A DNA stretch of 64,000 nucleotides from Lentzea sp. NBRC 102530 (GCF_030269365.1 NZ_BSTF01000001.1:682001-746000), one strand, 5' to 3'. Positions 9,066 to 18,592 are shown, numbered from the stretch's first letter. The notes: a model not told the origin generated them from the letters alone. Numbers and translations: made by a program.

Positions 9066-9174
9066 GTGATTCTCCCCAGCGGAGTCGGGTGTGAGCAGCC
9101 TAGTCACAGACATGAACCGGTAGGGGCTGACAAGCCGATCGACCTGCATGTGTTCCGCTGTTATGAAGGACCGC

Positions 9175-9894
9175 ATGACGCGAACAGCAGTGGTGACCGG
9201 CGGCGGCACGGGCATCGGCAGGGCGGTGGCGGCCCGGCTCGTCGAGCAGGGCCTCGAAGTGGTGGTCACGGGACGCCGGGAGGACGTCCTGAAGGCGGCG
9301 GCGGAGGAGATCGGCGCGCGGGCGGTCGTGTTCGACGCGGCGGACCCGGATTCGGTGGAGGCGGCGCTGAGCGACCTGCCGTCCACTGTGGACGTCCTGG
9401 TGAACAACGCGGGCGGCAACATGACCCGGCGCCTGCCCGCGCCGCGGAACCTGACCGACGTGAAGAACCTGTGGCTCGCGAACTACGAGTCCAACGTGAT
9501 CAGCGCGGTCCTCGTGACGACCGCGCTGGAACCGCGCCTGGCCGACAACGCCCGCGTGGTGACGCTCGGGTCGATCGCCGGGCGGCGCGGCTCGGGTGCG
9601 TACGGGGCGGCCAAGTCCGCGGTCGAGGCGTGGACGGCGGACCTCGCGTTCGCCCTGGGGGCCAGGGGGATCACGGTCAACGTCGTGTCGCCCGGTGTCG
9701 TCGAGGACACCGAGTTCTTCGGCGGGACGCTGTCGGAGGAACGGCGCAGGAAGCTCGTCGGCAACCCGGCGAACGGCCGCGCGGGCACGCCCGCCGACGT
9801 CGCCGCGGCGATCACGTTCCTGACCACGCCGGAGGCCGGGCACATCACCGCCCAGGTCATCGGTGTGAACGGCGGAGCCGGGCTCGGACGCTGA
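9175..9894 (+). CDS. Short-chain dehydrogenase/reductase (SDR)
   Basis: A 239-residue classical SDR. Cofactor motif TGGGTGIG (residues 8-15), NNAGG in the central strand, and the catalytic Ser-Tyr-Lys in LGSIAGRRGSGAYGAAK. A C-terminal ITAQVIGVNGG matches 3-oxoacyl-ACP-reductase-like members. ATG 9175 sits 4 bp after GAAGGA; the ATG at 9163 overlaps that ribosome site and is less likely. It is divergent from the hydrolase and converges with the DedA gene with a 38-bp overlap. The substrate cannot be assigned. Confidence 0.88.
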   Translation: MTRTAVVTGGGTGIGRAVAARLVEQGLEVVVTGRREDVLKAAAEEIGARAVVFDAADPDSVEAALSDLPSTVDVLVNNAGGNMTRRLPAPRNLTDVKNLWLANYESNVISAVLVTTALEPRLADNARVVTLGSIAGRRGSGAYGAAKSAVEAWTADLAFALGARGITVNVVSPGVVEDTEFFGGTLSEERRRKLVGNPANGRAGTPADVAAAITFLTTPEAGHITAQVIGVNGGAGLGR

Positions 9895-10456
9895 ACCCGA
9901 TGACCGCGAGCAGCACGACCAGCAGCGCGATCCACGAGAACTCCGCGAGGTAGTGCTCGGCGGCCTCTCCGACGAAGTAGACGGCCGCGGTCGTGCCGCC
10001 GGCCCACGCAACGCCGCCCGCTGCGTTGGCCAGCAGGAACTTCCCGTAGTGCATGCCCATCGTGGCCGCGAGCGGACCCGACAGGATCCGCAGCAACGCC
10101 ACGAACCGGCCGAAGAAGACCGCCCAGGCGCCGTGCCTCTGGAACAGCGCCTGGGCCTTCTCGACCTTGTCCTGGCTGAAGTGGCCGGGGAACTTCTCAC
10201 CCGCCCAGCCGAAGATCCGCTCGCCGAACCGCTTGCCCAGCGCGTACCCGGCGCTGTCGCCGATGATCGCCCCGGCCGACGCGGCGACGCCGACCCAGAG
10301 CGGTGAGATCCCGTCGTGGTGCGACGCCATCAGCGCCGCCGCGACCAGCACGACCTCGCCCGGCAGCGGGATCCCCATGCTCTCGACGCCGACCACCAGG
10401 CCTACCACCAGGTAGACCAGCAACGGCGGAACGGCGTGGAGCCACTCGGTCAGCAC
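9857..10456 (-). CDS. DedA-family membrane protein
   Basis: A 199-residue DedA/VTT-domain membrane protein of the polyprenyl-phosphate/phospholipid flippase superfamily. Visible motifs: GVESMGIPLPGEVVLVAA near the N-terminus, GAIIGDSAGYALGKRFG, and the conserved FFGRFVALLRILSGPLAA arginine block, with C-terminal helices ending in a basic tail RARLRRSHR. The GTG at 10456 gives the usual short N-terminus. Its 3' end overlaps the convergent SDR gene. Its role in envelope maintenance is inferred from the family. Confidence 0.9.
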   Translation of the reverse strand: MLTEWLHAVPPLLVYLVVGLVVGVESMGIPLPGEVVLVAAALMASHHDGISPLWVGVAASAGAIIGDSAGYALGKRFGERIFGWAGEKFPGHFSQDKVEKAQALFQRHGAWAVFFGRFVALLRILSGPLAATMGMHYGKFLLANAAGGVAWAGGTTAAVYFVGEAAEHYLAEFSWIALLVVLLAVIGFSVRARLRRSHR

Positions 10457-10536
10457 ACCCGCGATCTTCCCCCAACCGGGCGGGAACGGCCACGAGACAC
10501 GGCCGTCTCGGTGGTGCGCTGATCATCCAGGCCTGA

Positions 10537-11102
10537 GGGGCTGTTCTGGCGAGCCGGTTCGGGTCACTGCTGCGTCAGTGGCGGCAGCGGGCGGGGCTCG
10601 GTCAGGAGGCGGTCGCCGGGCGTGCCGGGGTGGGGTGCGCACGGTGCGCGGGCTGGAGACCGGCGAACGCTGTGATCCGCGGATGGGCACCGTGCGCGCG
10701 TTGGCCGACGCGCTGGAGCTTTCCGCTGATGAATGCGTTGAGCTGTTCTGCGCTGCCGGGCAGGACGAGACCGTTGCCGTCGAGCCGGTCCGGTTCGACC
10801 CGTTGCACGAGGCCGTCGAGGCGCTGAAGGTCGCGGTCGAGGCCCGGTGGCGGCGCGAGGAGGAGCAGCGGCAGGTCCACGCCCCGTTCCTCGCCGGGCC
10901 GGGACCCGGCGGGACGTCGGCGTTGGTGGACTCGCGGCGGGTGCCGCCGGTGCTGGAGGAGGTGCGCCGGGGCGGCGCGCAGGCCGTGCTGAAATTCGTG
11001 AAGCAGGCGCTGCCGGTGATCGGGGACAGGGCGGAGAACGGCTCGGCCGAGCTGCCCGCGGTCGCGCGTGGCACGGACCGCGAGGAGCTACCGGTCGGCT
11101 GA
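10537..11102 (+). pseudogene. Frameshifted XRE-type regulator
   Basis: Two frames together resemble one helix-turn-helix protein. In one frame 10558-10635 reads FGSLLRQWRQRAGLGQEAVA, a typical XRE first helix pair, with no ATG, GTG or TTG start after its upstream stop at 10534. The continuation VRTVRGLETGER...RALADALELSADE lies in another frame from about 10636, next to a G-rich run (GGGGTGGGG), and stays open to 11102. The C-terminal ~100 residues are charged and not recognised. A frameshift plus a missing start indicate a decayed regulator; an assembly error in the G run is the alternative. Confidence 0.55.
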
Positions 11103-11212
11103 GCACGGCGGGTCGGGCCCTGATCCCCGGTGCCCGACCCGCCGCACTCGTCAACCGGTGCGACCCGCCGCACTCGTCAACCGGTGCGACCCGCCGTGCT
11201 CGTCAACCGGTG
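11101..11212. repeat. Three tandem 26-bp repeats forming a possible multi-arm terminator
   Basis: A 26-bp unit beginning CGACCCGCCG and ending CAACCGGTG is repeated without gaps at 11135-11160, 11161-11186 and 11187-11212; the third copy differs at two bases. The preceding stretch 11101-11118 is the reverse complement of the start of these units (15 of 15 bases against 11187-11201), so one left arm can pair with any of three right arms. The array lies between the broken regulator and the end of sucD. A bidirectional terminator enlarged by unit duplication is the simplest reading. There are no spacers, so it is not a CRISPR. Confidence 0.75.
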
Positions 11213-11230
11213 CCGACCCGCTGCGACACC

Positions 11231-12109
11231 TCAGCTGGTCAGGATCGCGCGCGCCAGGGCGGCGGTCTCGGACGGCGTCCTGCCGACCTCGATCCCCACC
11301 GCCTCCATCGCCTGCTTCTTGGCCTCCGCCGTGCCCGAGGACCCCGAGACGATCGCCCCGGCATGCCCCATCGTCTTGCCCTCGGGCGCGGTGAACCCGG
11401 CCACGTAGCCGACAACAGGCTTGGACACGTTGTCCCGCACGAACTCCGCCGCTCGTTCCTCCGCGTCACCGCCGATCTCCCCGATCATCACGATCAGCTC
11501 GGTCTCCGGGTCGGCCTCGAACGCCGCGATCGCGTCGATGTGCGTCGTGCCCACGATCGGGTCGCCGCCGATGCCGACGCACGTGGTGAAGCCGAAGTCC
11601 TTCAGCTCGTGCATCAGCTGGTACGTCAGCGTTCCCGACTTCGACACGAGCCCGATCGACCCGGGCTTGGTGATGTCCGCCGGGATGATCCCGGCGTTGG
11701 ACTTGCCGGGGCTGATGATGCCGGGGCAGTTGGGGCCGATGATCCGCGTGGACGAACCGGCGGCGTGCGCCCAGAACCGGGCCGTGTCGTGGACCGGGAC
11801 GCCTTCGGTGATCACCACGGCGAGCCCGATGCCCGCGTCCACCGCCTCGATCACCGCGTCACCGGTGAACGCGGGCGGCACGAAGAGCACCGACACGGTG
11901 GCTCCGGTCGCCTCCATCGCCTCGGTCACCGTGCCGAACACCGGCAGCGTCACGTCGTCGAAGTCGAGGGACGTGCCCGCCTTGCGCGCGTTCACACCGC
12001 CGACCACCCGCGTGCCTGCCGCGAGCATGCGCCGGGTGTGCTTCGTGCCCTCCGCGCCCGTCATGCCTTGGACGACCACACGGCTGTTCTCGTCGAGGAA
12101 GATCGCCAT
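11231..12109 (-). CDS. sucD: Succinate-CoA ligase, alpha subunit
   Basis: With SucC it interconverts succinate, CoA and NTP with succinyl-CoA through a phosphohistidine. The 292-residue protein has the CoA-binding Rossmann start ([15 protein letters not shown]), the [12 protein letters not shown] block, the dinucleotide-like VGIGGDPI, and the phosphorylated His in [12 protein letters not shown] (near residue 249). It starts at ATG 12109, overlapping the sucC stop by one base. The pair is divergent from the oxalyl-CoA decarboxylase across a gap that holds an operator copy. It may be the housekeeping TCA enzyme or a copy recruited to organic-acid activation. Confidence 0.95.
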   Translation of the reverse strand: MAIFLDENSRVVVQGMTGAEGTKHTRRMLAAGTRVVGGVNARKAGTSLDFDDVTLPVFGTVTEAMEATGATVSVLFVPPAFTGDAVIEAVDAGIGLAVVITEGVPVHDTARFWAHAAGSSTRIIGPNCPGIISPGKSNAGIIPADITKPGSIGLVSKSGTLTYQLMHELKDFGFTTCVGIGGDPIVGTTHIDAIAAFEADPETELIVMIGEIGGDAEERAAEFVRDNVSKPVVGYVAGFTAPEGKTMGHAGAIVSGSSGTAEAKKQAMEAVGIEVGRTPSETAALARAILTS

Positions 12110-13209
12110 CAGGACTCCTTACCAGCGAGGGCGGCGGCACGGCCGGCCGCGTCGTCCATCGTGTGCGCCACGGTGATCAGCGGGTGCCGTGCCTCGTCGA
12201 GGATCCGGTGGCCCGCCTCGGCGTTGTTGCCGTCGAGCCTCACCACCAGCGGCTTGTCGGCGCGATCACCGAGCATCCCCAGGGCCTGCACGATCCCGTT
12301 GGCCACCGCGTCGCACGCGGTGATGCCGCCGAACACGTTCACGAACACGCTGCGGACCGACGGGTCCGAGAGGATCACGTCGAGGCCGTCGGCCATCACC
12401 TGGGCCGACGCGCCGCCGCCGATGTCGAGGAAGTTCGCGGGCGCGGCGCCCGCCAGCGCCACGACGTCCAATGTGGACATGACGAGGCCCGCGCCGTTGC
12501 CGATGACACCGACGGTGCCGTCGAGCTTGACGTAGTTCAGCCCCTTCCCGGCGGCCCGCACCTCCAGCGGGTCACCGTGCACGTCGTCCGCGCTTCGAGA
12601 GTGCCGGAACGACGCGTTGTCGTCCAGCGTCACTTTCCCGTCCAACGCGACGATTCGCCCGTCCTCGGTGCGCGCCAAAGGGTTCACCTCGACGAGAGTC
12701 GCGTCTTCGGAGACGAAGACCTTCCACAACGCGGAAGCGACGTCGTTGACCTGCAAAGCAACTTCCGGGGGAAACACTCCAGATGCGTCGAAGGACGAAG
12801 CTGGCATCCGGGTGATGGAGTCCGCCATCTCCTCGATCTCCATGCCGCCCGTCGCCGAGGCCATCCCGATGAACGTCCTGTTGGCACGGTCGAGCAGGAA
12901 CGACAGGTAGTACTCCTCGGCGATCTCGCTCGCCTCGGTGACGAGCACCTTGTGCACGGTGTGGCCCTTGATGTCCATCCCCAGGATGGCCGTGGCCGCC
13001 GTGAAAGCTTCGTCGGGCGTCGAAGCGAGTTTGATGCCGCCGGCCTTGCCGCGGCCGCCGGTCTTCACCTGTGCCTTCACGACGACCGTGCCGCCGAGCC
13101 TCGTGGCTGCCTCGCGCGCGGACTCAGGAGTGTCCGCCACGAAACCACGCGGAACGGGCACCCCGTAGCGCTCGAAGAGGTCCCGCGCCTCGTGTTCGAA
13201 AAGATCCAC
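12109..13209 (-). CDS. sucC: Succinate-CoA ligase, beta subunit
   Basis: A 366-residue ATP-grasp subunit. N-terminal [22 protein letters not shown], the grasp loop [37 protein letters not shown] and the C-terminal [11 protein letters not shown] and VFVNVFGGI are all family hallmarks. The GTG start at 13209 is preceded by GAGAGGA. It is slightly shorter than the E. coli protein but complete. The start is 79 bp from the operator at 13288-13301, so control by the local GntR protein is possible, though the operator is nearer the decarboxylase start on the other side. Confidence 0.95.
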   Translation of the reverse strand: MDLFEHEARDLFERYGVPVPRGFVADTPESAREAATRLGGTVVVKAQVKTGGRGKAGGIKLASTPDEAFTAATAILGMDIKGHTVHKVLVTEASEIAEEYYLSFLLDRANRTFIGMASATGGMEIEEMADSITRMPASSFDASGVFPPEVALQVNDVASALWKVFVSEDATLVEVNPLARTEDGRIVALDGKVTLDDNASFRHSRSADDVHGDPLEVRAAGKGLNYVKLDGTVGVIGNGAGLVMSTLDVVALAGAAPANFLDIGGGASAQVMADGLDVILSDPSVRSVFVNVFGGITACDAVANGIVQALGMLGDRADKPLVVRLDGNNAEAGHRILDEARHPLITVAHTMDDAAGRAAALAGKES

Positions 13210-13287
13210 CGTCTACGTCCTCTCGCCGAAAACTTGCGGCCATCTATGGACATCCGGTTGGTAGCGGAGTAACGATATGCCTACCTC

Positions 13288-13301
13288 ATACGGTATGCAA
13301 T
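13288..13301 (+). promoter_or_regulatory. Putative GntR operator, copy 2 (ATACGGTATGCAAT)
   Basis: Differs from the exact 14-mer at one base and is a better palindrome: CATAC-G-GTATG around the centre. It lies 35 bp before the oxc start and 79 bp before sucC on the other strand, in the only non-coding gap between the two divergent operons. Confidence 0.68.
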
Positions 13302-13335
13302 CTACAGTCGAAGCGCCAAGGGGAGCTGATCGCCG

Positions 13336-15033
13336 ATGACGAGTTCCGCGGAGCCGGAGTCGATTCCTGAGTCCATCTCTGGTGGCCACCTGGTGGCGAA
13401 GGCACTCAAAGCCGAGGGCGTCGACACCATCTTCACGCTGTGCGGCGGGCACATCATCGACATCTACGACGGCTGCGTGGACGAGGGCATCGCCGTCATC
13501 GACGTCCGGCACGAACAGGTCGCGGCGCACGCGGCCGACGGGTACGCCCGCATCACCGGCAAGCCCGGTTGTGCCGTCGTCACGGCGGGGCCGGGCACCA
13601 CCGACGCCGTCACGGGCGTCGCCAACGCGTTCCGCGCGGAGAGCCCGATGCTGCTGATCGGCGGCCAGGGTGCGTTGAGCCAGCACAAGATGGGCTCACT
13701 GCAGGACCTCCCGCACGTCGACATGATGACGCCGATCACCAAGTTCTCGGCGAACGTTCCGCACACCGCCCGCATCGCGGACATGGTGTCGATGGCGTTC
13801 CGCGAGGCCAACGCCGGCGCGCCCGGACCGTCGTTCCTGGAGATCCCGCGCGACGTCCTGGACGCCAAGGTGCCCGTCTCGCAGGCACGGGTACCCCAGG
13901 CCGGCCACTACCGCGCCTCCACCCGCAGCCTCGGCGACCCCGCGGACGTCGAGAGGCTCGCGGACCTCCTGGTCAACGCGAAGAAGCCCGCGATCCTGCT
14001 GGGCAGCCAGGTGTGGACGACGCGCGCCACCGACTCGGCCATCGAGCTCGTGCGCACGCTCAACATCCCCGCCTACATGAACGGCGCGGGCCGCGGCACC
14101 CTCCCGCCCGGCGACCCGCACCACTTCCAGCTGTCGCGCCGCTACGCCTTCGACAACGCCGACGTCATCGTGATCGTCGGCACCCCGTTCGACTTCCGGA
14201 TGGGCTACGGCCGAAGGCTTTCCGCGAACGCGACGGTCGTCCAGATCGACCTCGACTACCGCACCGTCGGCAAGAACCGCGACGTCGACCTCGGCATCGT
14301 CGGTGACGCCGACCTGGTCCTGTCCGCCGTCACGCAGGCCTCGTCCGGTCGCGAGGACAACGGCGCGATGGGTCGCAAGGTGTGGCTCGAGGAACTGCAG
14401 GCGGTCGAGGAGAAGGCCCGGCAGAAGCGGGCCGAGCACCTCCTGTCCGACGACCGGCCGATCCACCCGTACCGGTTGGTCAACGAGATCAACGACTTCC
14501 TCACCGAGGACTCGATCTACATCGGCGACGGAGGCGACGTCGTCACCTTCTCCGGCCAGGTCGTGCAGCCGAAGTCGCCCGGCCACTGGATGGACCCCGG
14601 TCCACTCGGGACGCTCGGCGTCGGCATCCCGTTCGTGCTGGCCGCGAAACTGGCCAGGCCGGACAAGGAGGTCGTCGCGCTCTTCGGTGACGGCGCGTTC
14701 TCCCTCACCGGCTGGGACTTCGAGACGCTGGTCCGCTACGACCTGCCGTTCGTCGGCATCGTCGGCAACAACTCGTCGATGAACCAGATCCGCTACGGCC
14801 AGGCGGCCAAGTACGGGCTGGAACGCGAGCGCGTCGGCAACACGCTCGGCGACGTCAAGTACGACCAGTTCGCCAAGATGCTCGGCGGCTACGGCGAGGA
14901 AGTCCGCGACCCCGAGGACATCGGGCCCGCCCTGCGGCGCGCCCGGGAGTCCGGCAAGCCGTCGCTGATCAACGTGTGGATCGACCCCGACGTGTACGCG
15001 CCCGGGACCATGAACCAGACGATGTACAAGTAG
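13336..15033 (+). CDS. oxc: Probable oxalyl-CoA decarboxylase (ThDP enzyme)
   Basis: Expected to convert oxalyl-CoA to formyl-CoA and CO2. The 565-residue protein has the three-domain ThDP fold: N-terminal pyrimidine domain with the catalytic-Glu context DVRHEQVAAHAADGYARITGKPG, a middle domain from about residue 190, and a PP domain with the metal/ThDP motif GDGAFSLTGWDFETL...NN (about residues 450-479). The tail SGKPSLINVWIDPD closely resembles oxalyl-CoA decarboxylase. On sequence alone it could be called acetolactate-synthase-like; the frc gene 10 bp downstream and the OFA transporter decide the call. ATG 13336 has GGGAG upstream and lies 35 bp from operator copy 2. Confidence 0.78.
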   Translation: MTSSAEPESIPESISGGHLVAKALKAEGVDTIFTLCGGHIIDIYDGCVDEGIAVIDVRHEQVAAHAADGYARITGKPGCAVVTAGPGTTDAVTGVANAFRAESPMLLIGGQGALSQHKMGSLQDLPHVDMMTPITKFSANVPHTARIADMVSMAFREANAGAPGPSFLEIPRDVLDAKVPVSQARVPQAGHYRASTRSLGDPADVERLADLLVNAKKPAILLGSQVWTTRATDSAIELVRTLNIPAYMNGAGRGTLPPGDPHHFQLSRRYAFDNADVIVIVGTPFDFRMGYGRRLSANATVVQIDLDYRTVGKNRDVDLGIVGDADLVLSAVTQASSGREDNGAMGRKVWLEELQAVEEKARQKRAEHLLSDDRPIHPYRLVNEINDFLTEDSIYIGDGGDVVTFSGQVVQPKSPGHWMDPGPLGTLGVGIPFVLAAKLARPDKEVVALFGDGAFSLTGWDFETLVRYDLPFVGIVGNNSSMNQIRYGQAAKYGLERERVGNTLGDVKYDQFAKMLGGYGEEVRDPEDIGPALRRARESGKPSLINVWIDPDVYAPGTMNQTMYK

Positions 15034-15043
15034 GTGAGCTGAG

Positions 15044-16273
15044 ATGGCCAAGGCCCTGGAGGGCGTCAAAGTCCTCGACATGACGCACGTCCAATCCGGA
15101 CCGTCCTCGACCCAGCTGCTCGCCTGGCTGGGCGCGGACGTCATCAAGCTGGAGACGCCCGGCAAGGGTGACATCACCCGCGGGCAGCTGCGCGATCTGC
15201 CCGAAGTGGACAGTCTCTACTTCACGATGCTCAACTGCAACAAGCGGAGCATCACGCTCAACATGAAGTCTCCCGAGGGCAAGGAGGTCTTCGAGAAGCT
15301 CATCGCCGACGTCGACGTCCTCGTCGAGAACTTCGGCCCCGGCGTCGTCGAGCGGTTCGGCTACCCGTGGGAGAAGCTCCAGGAGCTCAACGACCGGCTC
15401 GTCTACGCGTCGATCAAGGGTTTCGGGCCCGGCCGCTACGCCGACTTCAAGGCGTACGAGGTGATCGCGCAGGCGATGGGCGGCTCGATGAGCACCACCG
15501 GGTTCGAGGAGGGGCCGCCGCTCGCCACGGGCGCGCAGATCGGTGACTCGGGCACCGGCATCCACCTGGTGGCCGCGATCCTGGCCGCTCTGTACCAGAG
15601 GACGAACACCGGGCGCGGCCAGCGCGTCCAGGTGGCGATGCAGGACGCCGTCCTCAACCTGTGCCGGGTGAAGCTGCGCGACCAGCAGCGGCTCACCCAC
15701 GGGCCGCTGGGGGAGTACCCGAACGAGCAGTTCGGGGACGAGGTGCCCCGCTCCGGCAACGCATCCGGTGGTGGCCAGCCCGGCTGGGCGGTGCGCTGTG
15801 CCCCCGGCGGCCCCAACGACTACATCTACGTGATCATCCAGCCCGTCGGCTGGGCCCCGCTGACCGAGCTGATCGGCAGGCCCGAGCTCGCCGACGACCC
15901 GGCCTGGGCCACCCCGGAGGTCCGGCTGTCCAAACTGGACAAGGCGTTCGCGCTGATCGAGGAGTGGACGGAGAAGCACACCAAGTGGGAGGTGATGGAC
16001 CAGCTCAACGCCCACAACATCCCGTGCGGACCCATCCTGTCCACCAAGGAGATCATCGAGGACGAGACGCTCGCCGAGCTGGGCACCGTCGTCGAGGTCG
16101 AGCACCCCGAGCGCGGCACGTTCAAGACGGTCGGCAACCCGCTCAAGCTCTCCGACAACGACGTGCCGGTCCAGCGCCCGCCGTTGCTCGGTGAGCACAA
16201 CGACGAGGTCCTCGGAGCACTCGGCTACAGCGCGGACCGCCTCGCGGGACTGCGCGCCGCCGGCGTCATCTAA
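15044..16273 (+). CDS. frc: Formyl-CoA:oxalate CoA-transferase
   Basis: A class III CoA-transferase moving CoA from formyl-CoA to oxalate, so that formate is released and oxalyl-CoA is regenerated for the decarboxylase. The 409 residues resemble Oxalobacter formigenes FRC along their length: [40 protein letters not shown], the catalytic Asp in [13 protein letters not shown] (near residue 168), AMQDAVLNL, and the glycine loop SGGGQPGW (around 243-250). The loop has Ser where the Oxalobacter enzyme has a fourth Gly. It is 10 bp after oxc and 21 bp before the acyl-CoA ligase, clearly one operon. Confidence 0.93.
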   Translation: MAKALEGVKVLDMTHVQSGPSSTQLLAWLGADVIKLETPGKGDITRGQLRDLPEVDSLYFTMLNCNKRSITLNMKSPEGKEVFEKLIADVDVLVENFGPGVVERFGYPWEKLQELNDRLVYASIKGFGPGRYADFKAYEVIAQAMGGSMSTTGFEEGPPLATGAQIGDSGTGIHLVAAILAALYQRTNTGRGQRVQVAMQDAVLNLCRVKLRDQQRLTHGPLGEYPNEQFGDEVPRSGNASGGGQPGWAVRCAPGGPNDYIYVIIQPVGWAPLTELIGRPELADDPAWATPEVRLSKLDKAFALIEEWTEKHTKWEVMDQLNAHNIPCGPILSTKEIIEDETLAELGTVVEVEHPERGTFKTVGNPLKLSDNDVPVQRPPLLGEHNDEVLGALGYSADRLAGLRAAGVI

Positions 16274-16294
16274 TCCTTGAGGGAGAAGAAATCC

Positions 16295-18442
16295 ATGCCG
16301 GACAACGGCTACGACCGCGCCGCGGTCGAGAACGTACTCGCGAAGGTGCGGGCCGAGGGACGGTCGTCCCTCACCGCACCGGAGGGCAAGCGGGTCTGCG
16401 ACGCCTACGGCATCGCGACCCCGGCCGAGGCGCTGGCGAAGTCGTCGGAGGGCGCCGTCGCGTTCGCCGAGGAGATCGGCTACCCGGTCGTGCTGAAGAT
16501 CGTCTCGCCGGACATCCTGCACAAGACCGAGGCCGGCGGCGTGCTGGTGGGCCTGCGGAACGCGGCCGAGGTCGCCGAGGGCTACCGGACGATCATCCAC
16601 AACGCCGGGAACCACAAGGCGGATGCGGACATCACCGGTGTCCAGGTCCAGCAGCAGCTCCCGACCGGCAACGAGGTCCACGAGGTCATCGTGGGCGCCA
16701 CCACCGACGAGACGTTCGGCAAGATCGTCGCGTTCGGCCTCGGCGGCATCCTCGTGGAGGTGCTCAAGGACGTCACCTTCCGGCTGGCGCCCACCAGCGC
16801 CGCGGAAGCGCTCTCCATGGTGAACGGCATCGCGGCCGCCGAGATCCTCAAGGGCGTCCGCGGTGCCGAGGGAGTCGACGCGGGCAAGCTCGCCGACCTC
16901 ATCCACCGCGTCTCCGACCTGGTGAGCGACTTCCCGCAACTCGCCGAGGTCGACCTCAACCCGGTGCTCGCCACGCCGTCGGGCGCCACGGCGGTCGACG
17001 TCCGCATCCTGGTGGACGAGAACGCCGCCAAGGAACCGGTCCGGTTCACGCAGGAGGAGATCCTCGCGTCGATGAACCGGATCATGAAGCCGTCCGCGAT
17101 CGCCGTGATCGGTGCCTCGAACGAAGAGGGCAAGATCGGCAACTCGGTGATGAAGAACCTCGTCAACGGCGGCTACGGGGGCACGATCTACCCGATCAAC
17201 CCCAAGGCGGACGAGATCCTCGACATCAAGGCGTTCGCGAGCATCGGCGACGTGCCGGGAGACGTCGACGTCGCGGTGTTCGCCATCCCGGCCAAGTTCG
17301 TGCCCGCCGCTCTCGAAGAGGTCGGCCGCAAGGGCGTCGGCGGCGCGATCATGATCCCGTCCGGCTTCGGCGAGACGGGCAACGTCGAGCTGCAGAACGA
17401 GATCGTGGAGATCGCGCGCAAGCACGGCGTCCGCATCCTCGGCCCGAACATCTACGGTTACTACTACACGCCGGAGAACCTGAGCGCGACGTTCTGCACG
17501 CCGTACGACGTCAAGGGCGGTGTCGCCCTCACGTCGCAAAGTGGCGGAATCGGCATGGCGATCCTCGGGTTCAGCCGTTCCGCGGGTATGGGCGTCTCGT
17601 CCATCGTGGGGGTGGGCAACAAGGCCGACATCGACGAGGACGACCTGCTGACGTTCTTCGAGTCCGACCCGAACACCCAGCTCGTCGCGATGCACCTGGA
17701 AGACCTCAAGGACGGTCGTTCCTTCGCGGAAACGGCGAAACGCGTCTCGGCGAAGAAGCCGGTCGTCGTGCTGAAGGCCGGCCGGACCGACCAGGGTGCC
17801 AAGGCCGCGAGCTCGCACACCGGCGCGCTCGCCGGCAACGACCGGGTCTACGACGACATCCTCAGGCAGAGCGGCGTGATCCGCGCCCCCGGCCTGAACG
17901 ACCTGCTGGAGTACGCGCGCGGCATCCCGCTGCTCGCGACGCCGAAGGGCGAGAACGTCGTCATCATCACCGGCGCGGGCGGCTCGGGCGTGCTGCTCTC
18001 GGATGCCTGCGTGGACAACGGACTCAGCCTGATGACCATCCCGGACGACCTGGACGCGGCGTTCCGGGAGTTCATCCCGCCCTTCGGCGCGGCGGGCAAC
18101 CCCGTCGACATCACCGGCGGGGAACCGCCCTCGACGTACCGGAACACGATCGCGCTCGGTCTGGCCGACGAGCGGATCCACTCGTTGATCCTGGGCTACT
18201 GGCACACCATCGTCACGCCTCCGATGGTGTTCGCGAAGCTCGTGGTCGACGTCGTGGAGGAGTACCGGGCGAACGGGATCCACAAGCCGGTCGTCGCCTC
18301 CCTCGCGGGCGACGTGCAGGTGGAGGAGGCCAGTGAGTACCTGTACCGGAACGGAGTGGTTGCGTATCCGTACACAACGGAGAAGCCTGTCGCAGTACTG
18401 GGTGCCAAGTACCGCTGGGCTCGTGCTGCCGGCTTGCTGTAG
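16295..18442 (+). CDS. ADP-forming acyl-CoA ligase (fused beta-alpha)
   Basis: A 715-residue NDP-forming acyl-CoA synthetase of the acetate/propionate-CoA ligase superfamily. Residues 1-235 form an ATP-grasp (beta-like) domain with VVLKIVSPDILHKTEAGGV. From about 255 comes the CoA-binding alpha-like part (AIAVIGASNEEGKIGN; GPNIYGYYYT; the phosphohistidine context SSHTGALAGND near residue 508). ATG 16295 is chosen for the GAGGGAGAAG site just upstream; a TTG six codons earlier overlaps it. As third gene of the oxc-frc operon it may activate oxalate or formate directly to prime the CoA-transferase cycle. That substrate is inference. Confidence 0.85.
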   Translation: MPDNGYDRAAVENVLAKVRAEGRSSLTAPEGKRVCDAYGIATPAEALAKSSEGAVAFAEEIGYPVVLKIVSPDILHKTEAGGVLVGLRNAAEVAEGYRTIIHNAGNHKADADITGVQVQQQLPTGNEVHEVIVGATTDETFGKIVAFGLGGILVEVLKDVTFRLAPTSAAEALSMVNGIAAAEILKGVRGAEGVDAGKLADLIHRVSDLVSDFPQLAEVDLNPVLATPSGATAVDVRILVDENAAKEPVRFTQEEILASMNRIMKPSAIAVIGASNEEGKIGNSVMKNLVNGGYGGTIYPINPKADEILDIKAFASIGDVPGDVDVAVFAIPAKFVPAALEEVGRKGVGGAIMIPSGFGETGNVELQNEIVEIARKHGVRILGPNIYGYYYTPENLSATFCTPYDVKGGVALTSQSGGIGMAILGFSRSAGMGVSSIVGVGNKADIDEDDLLTFFESDPNTQLVAMHLEDLKDGRSFAETAKRVSAKKPVVVLKAGRTDQGAKAASSHTGALAGNDRVYDDILRQSGVIRAPGLNDLLEYARGIPLLATPKGENVVIITGAGGSGVLLSDACVDNGLSLMTIPDDLDAAFREFIPPFGAAGNPVDITGGEPPSTYRNTIALGLADERIHSLILGYWHTIVTPPMVFAKLVVDVVEEYRANGIHKPVVASLAGDVQVEEASEYLYRNGVVAYPYTTEKPVAVLGAKYRWARAAGLL

Positions 18443-18451
18443 ATGAGTCGT

Positions 18452-18488
18452 GGGTGGTCGTGGTCTTGGGAGAGACCGCGACCACCCC
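18452..18488. terminator. Strong hairpin after the oxc-frc-ligase operon
   Basis: Bases 18452-18466 pair with 18473-18487 in a 15-bp stem broken only by one G-T wobble, around a 6-base loop TGGGAG. It starts 10 bp after the ligase stop. No T-run follows, which is common for actinomycete terminators. It implies that the Nramp-like gene downstream has its own promoter within 18489-18592, where no clear consensus was seen. Confidence 0.75.
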
Positions 18489-18592
18489 GGCATGCAAGGA
18501 GAGATGGCCCGTCCGCGACCTTGACACGCCCACGGTCGCGAACCCGCCAGGGAGGTCAACGAAGACAGCCGGTCCTCTGGAGGTCGTTACCC

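Noticed and set aside
11135..11212. CRISPR array
   Set aside because: Repeats are contiguous without spacers and no cas genes are present.
13336..15033. Acetolactate synthase large subunit
   Set aside because: The fold is shared, but frc directly downstream, the OFA transporter and the oxalyl-CoA-decarboxylase-like tail favour Oxc; no ilvN-type small subunit is nearby.
14969..18559. Long minus-strand frame (1196 codons) opposite frc and the acyl-CoA ligase
   Set aside because: Shadow of strongly recognised genes on the plus strand; composition is typical of an antisense frame.
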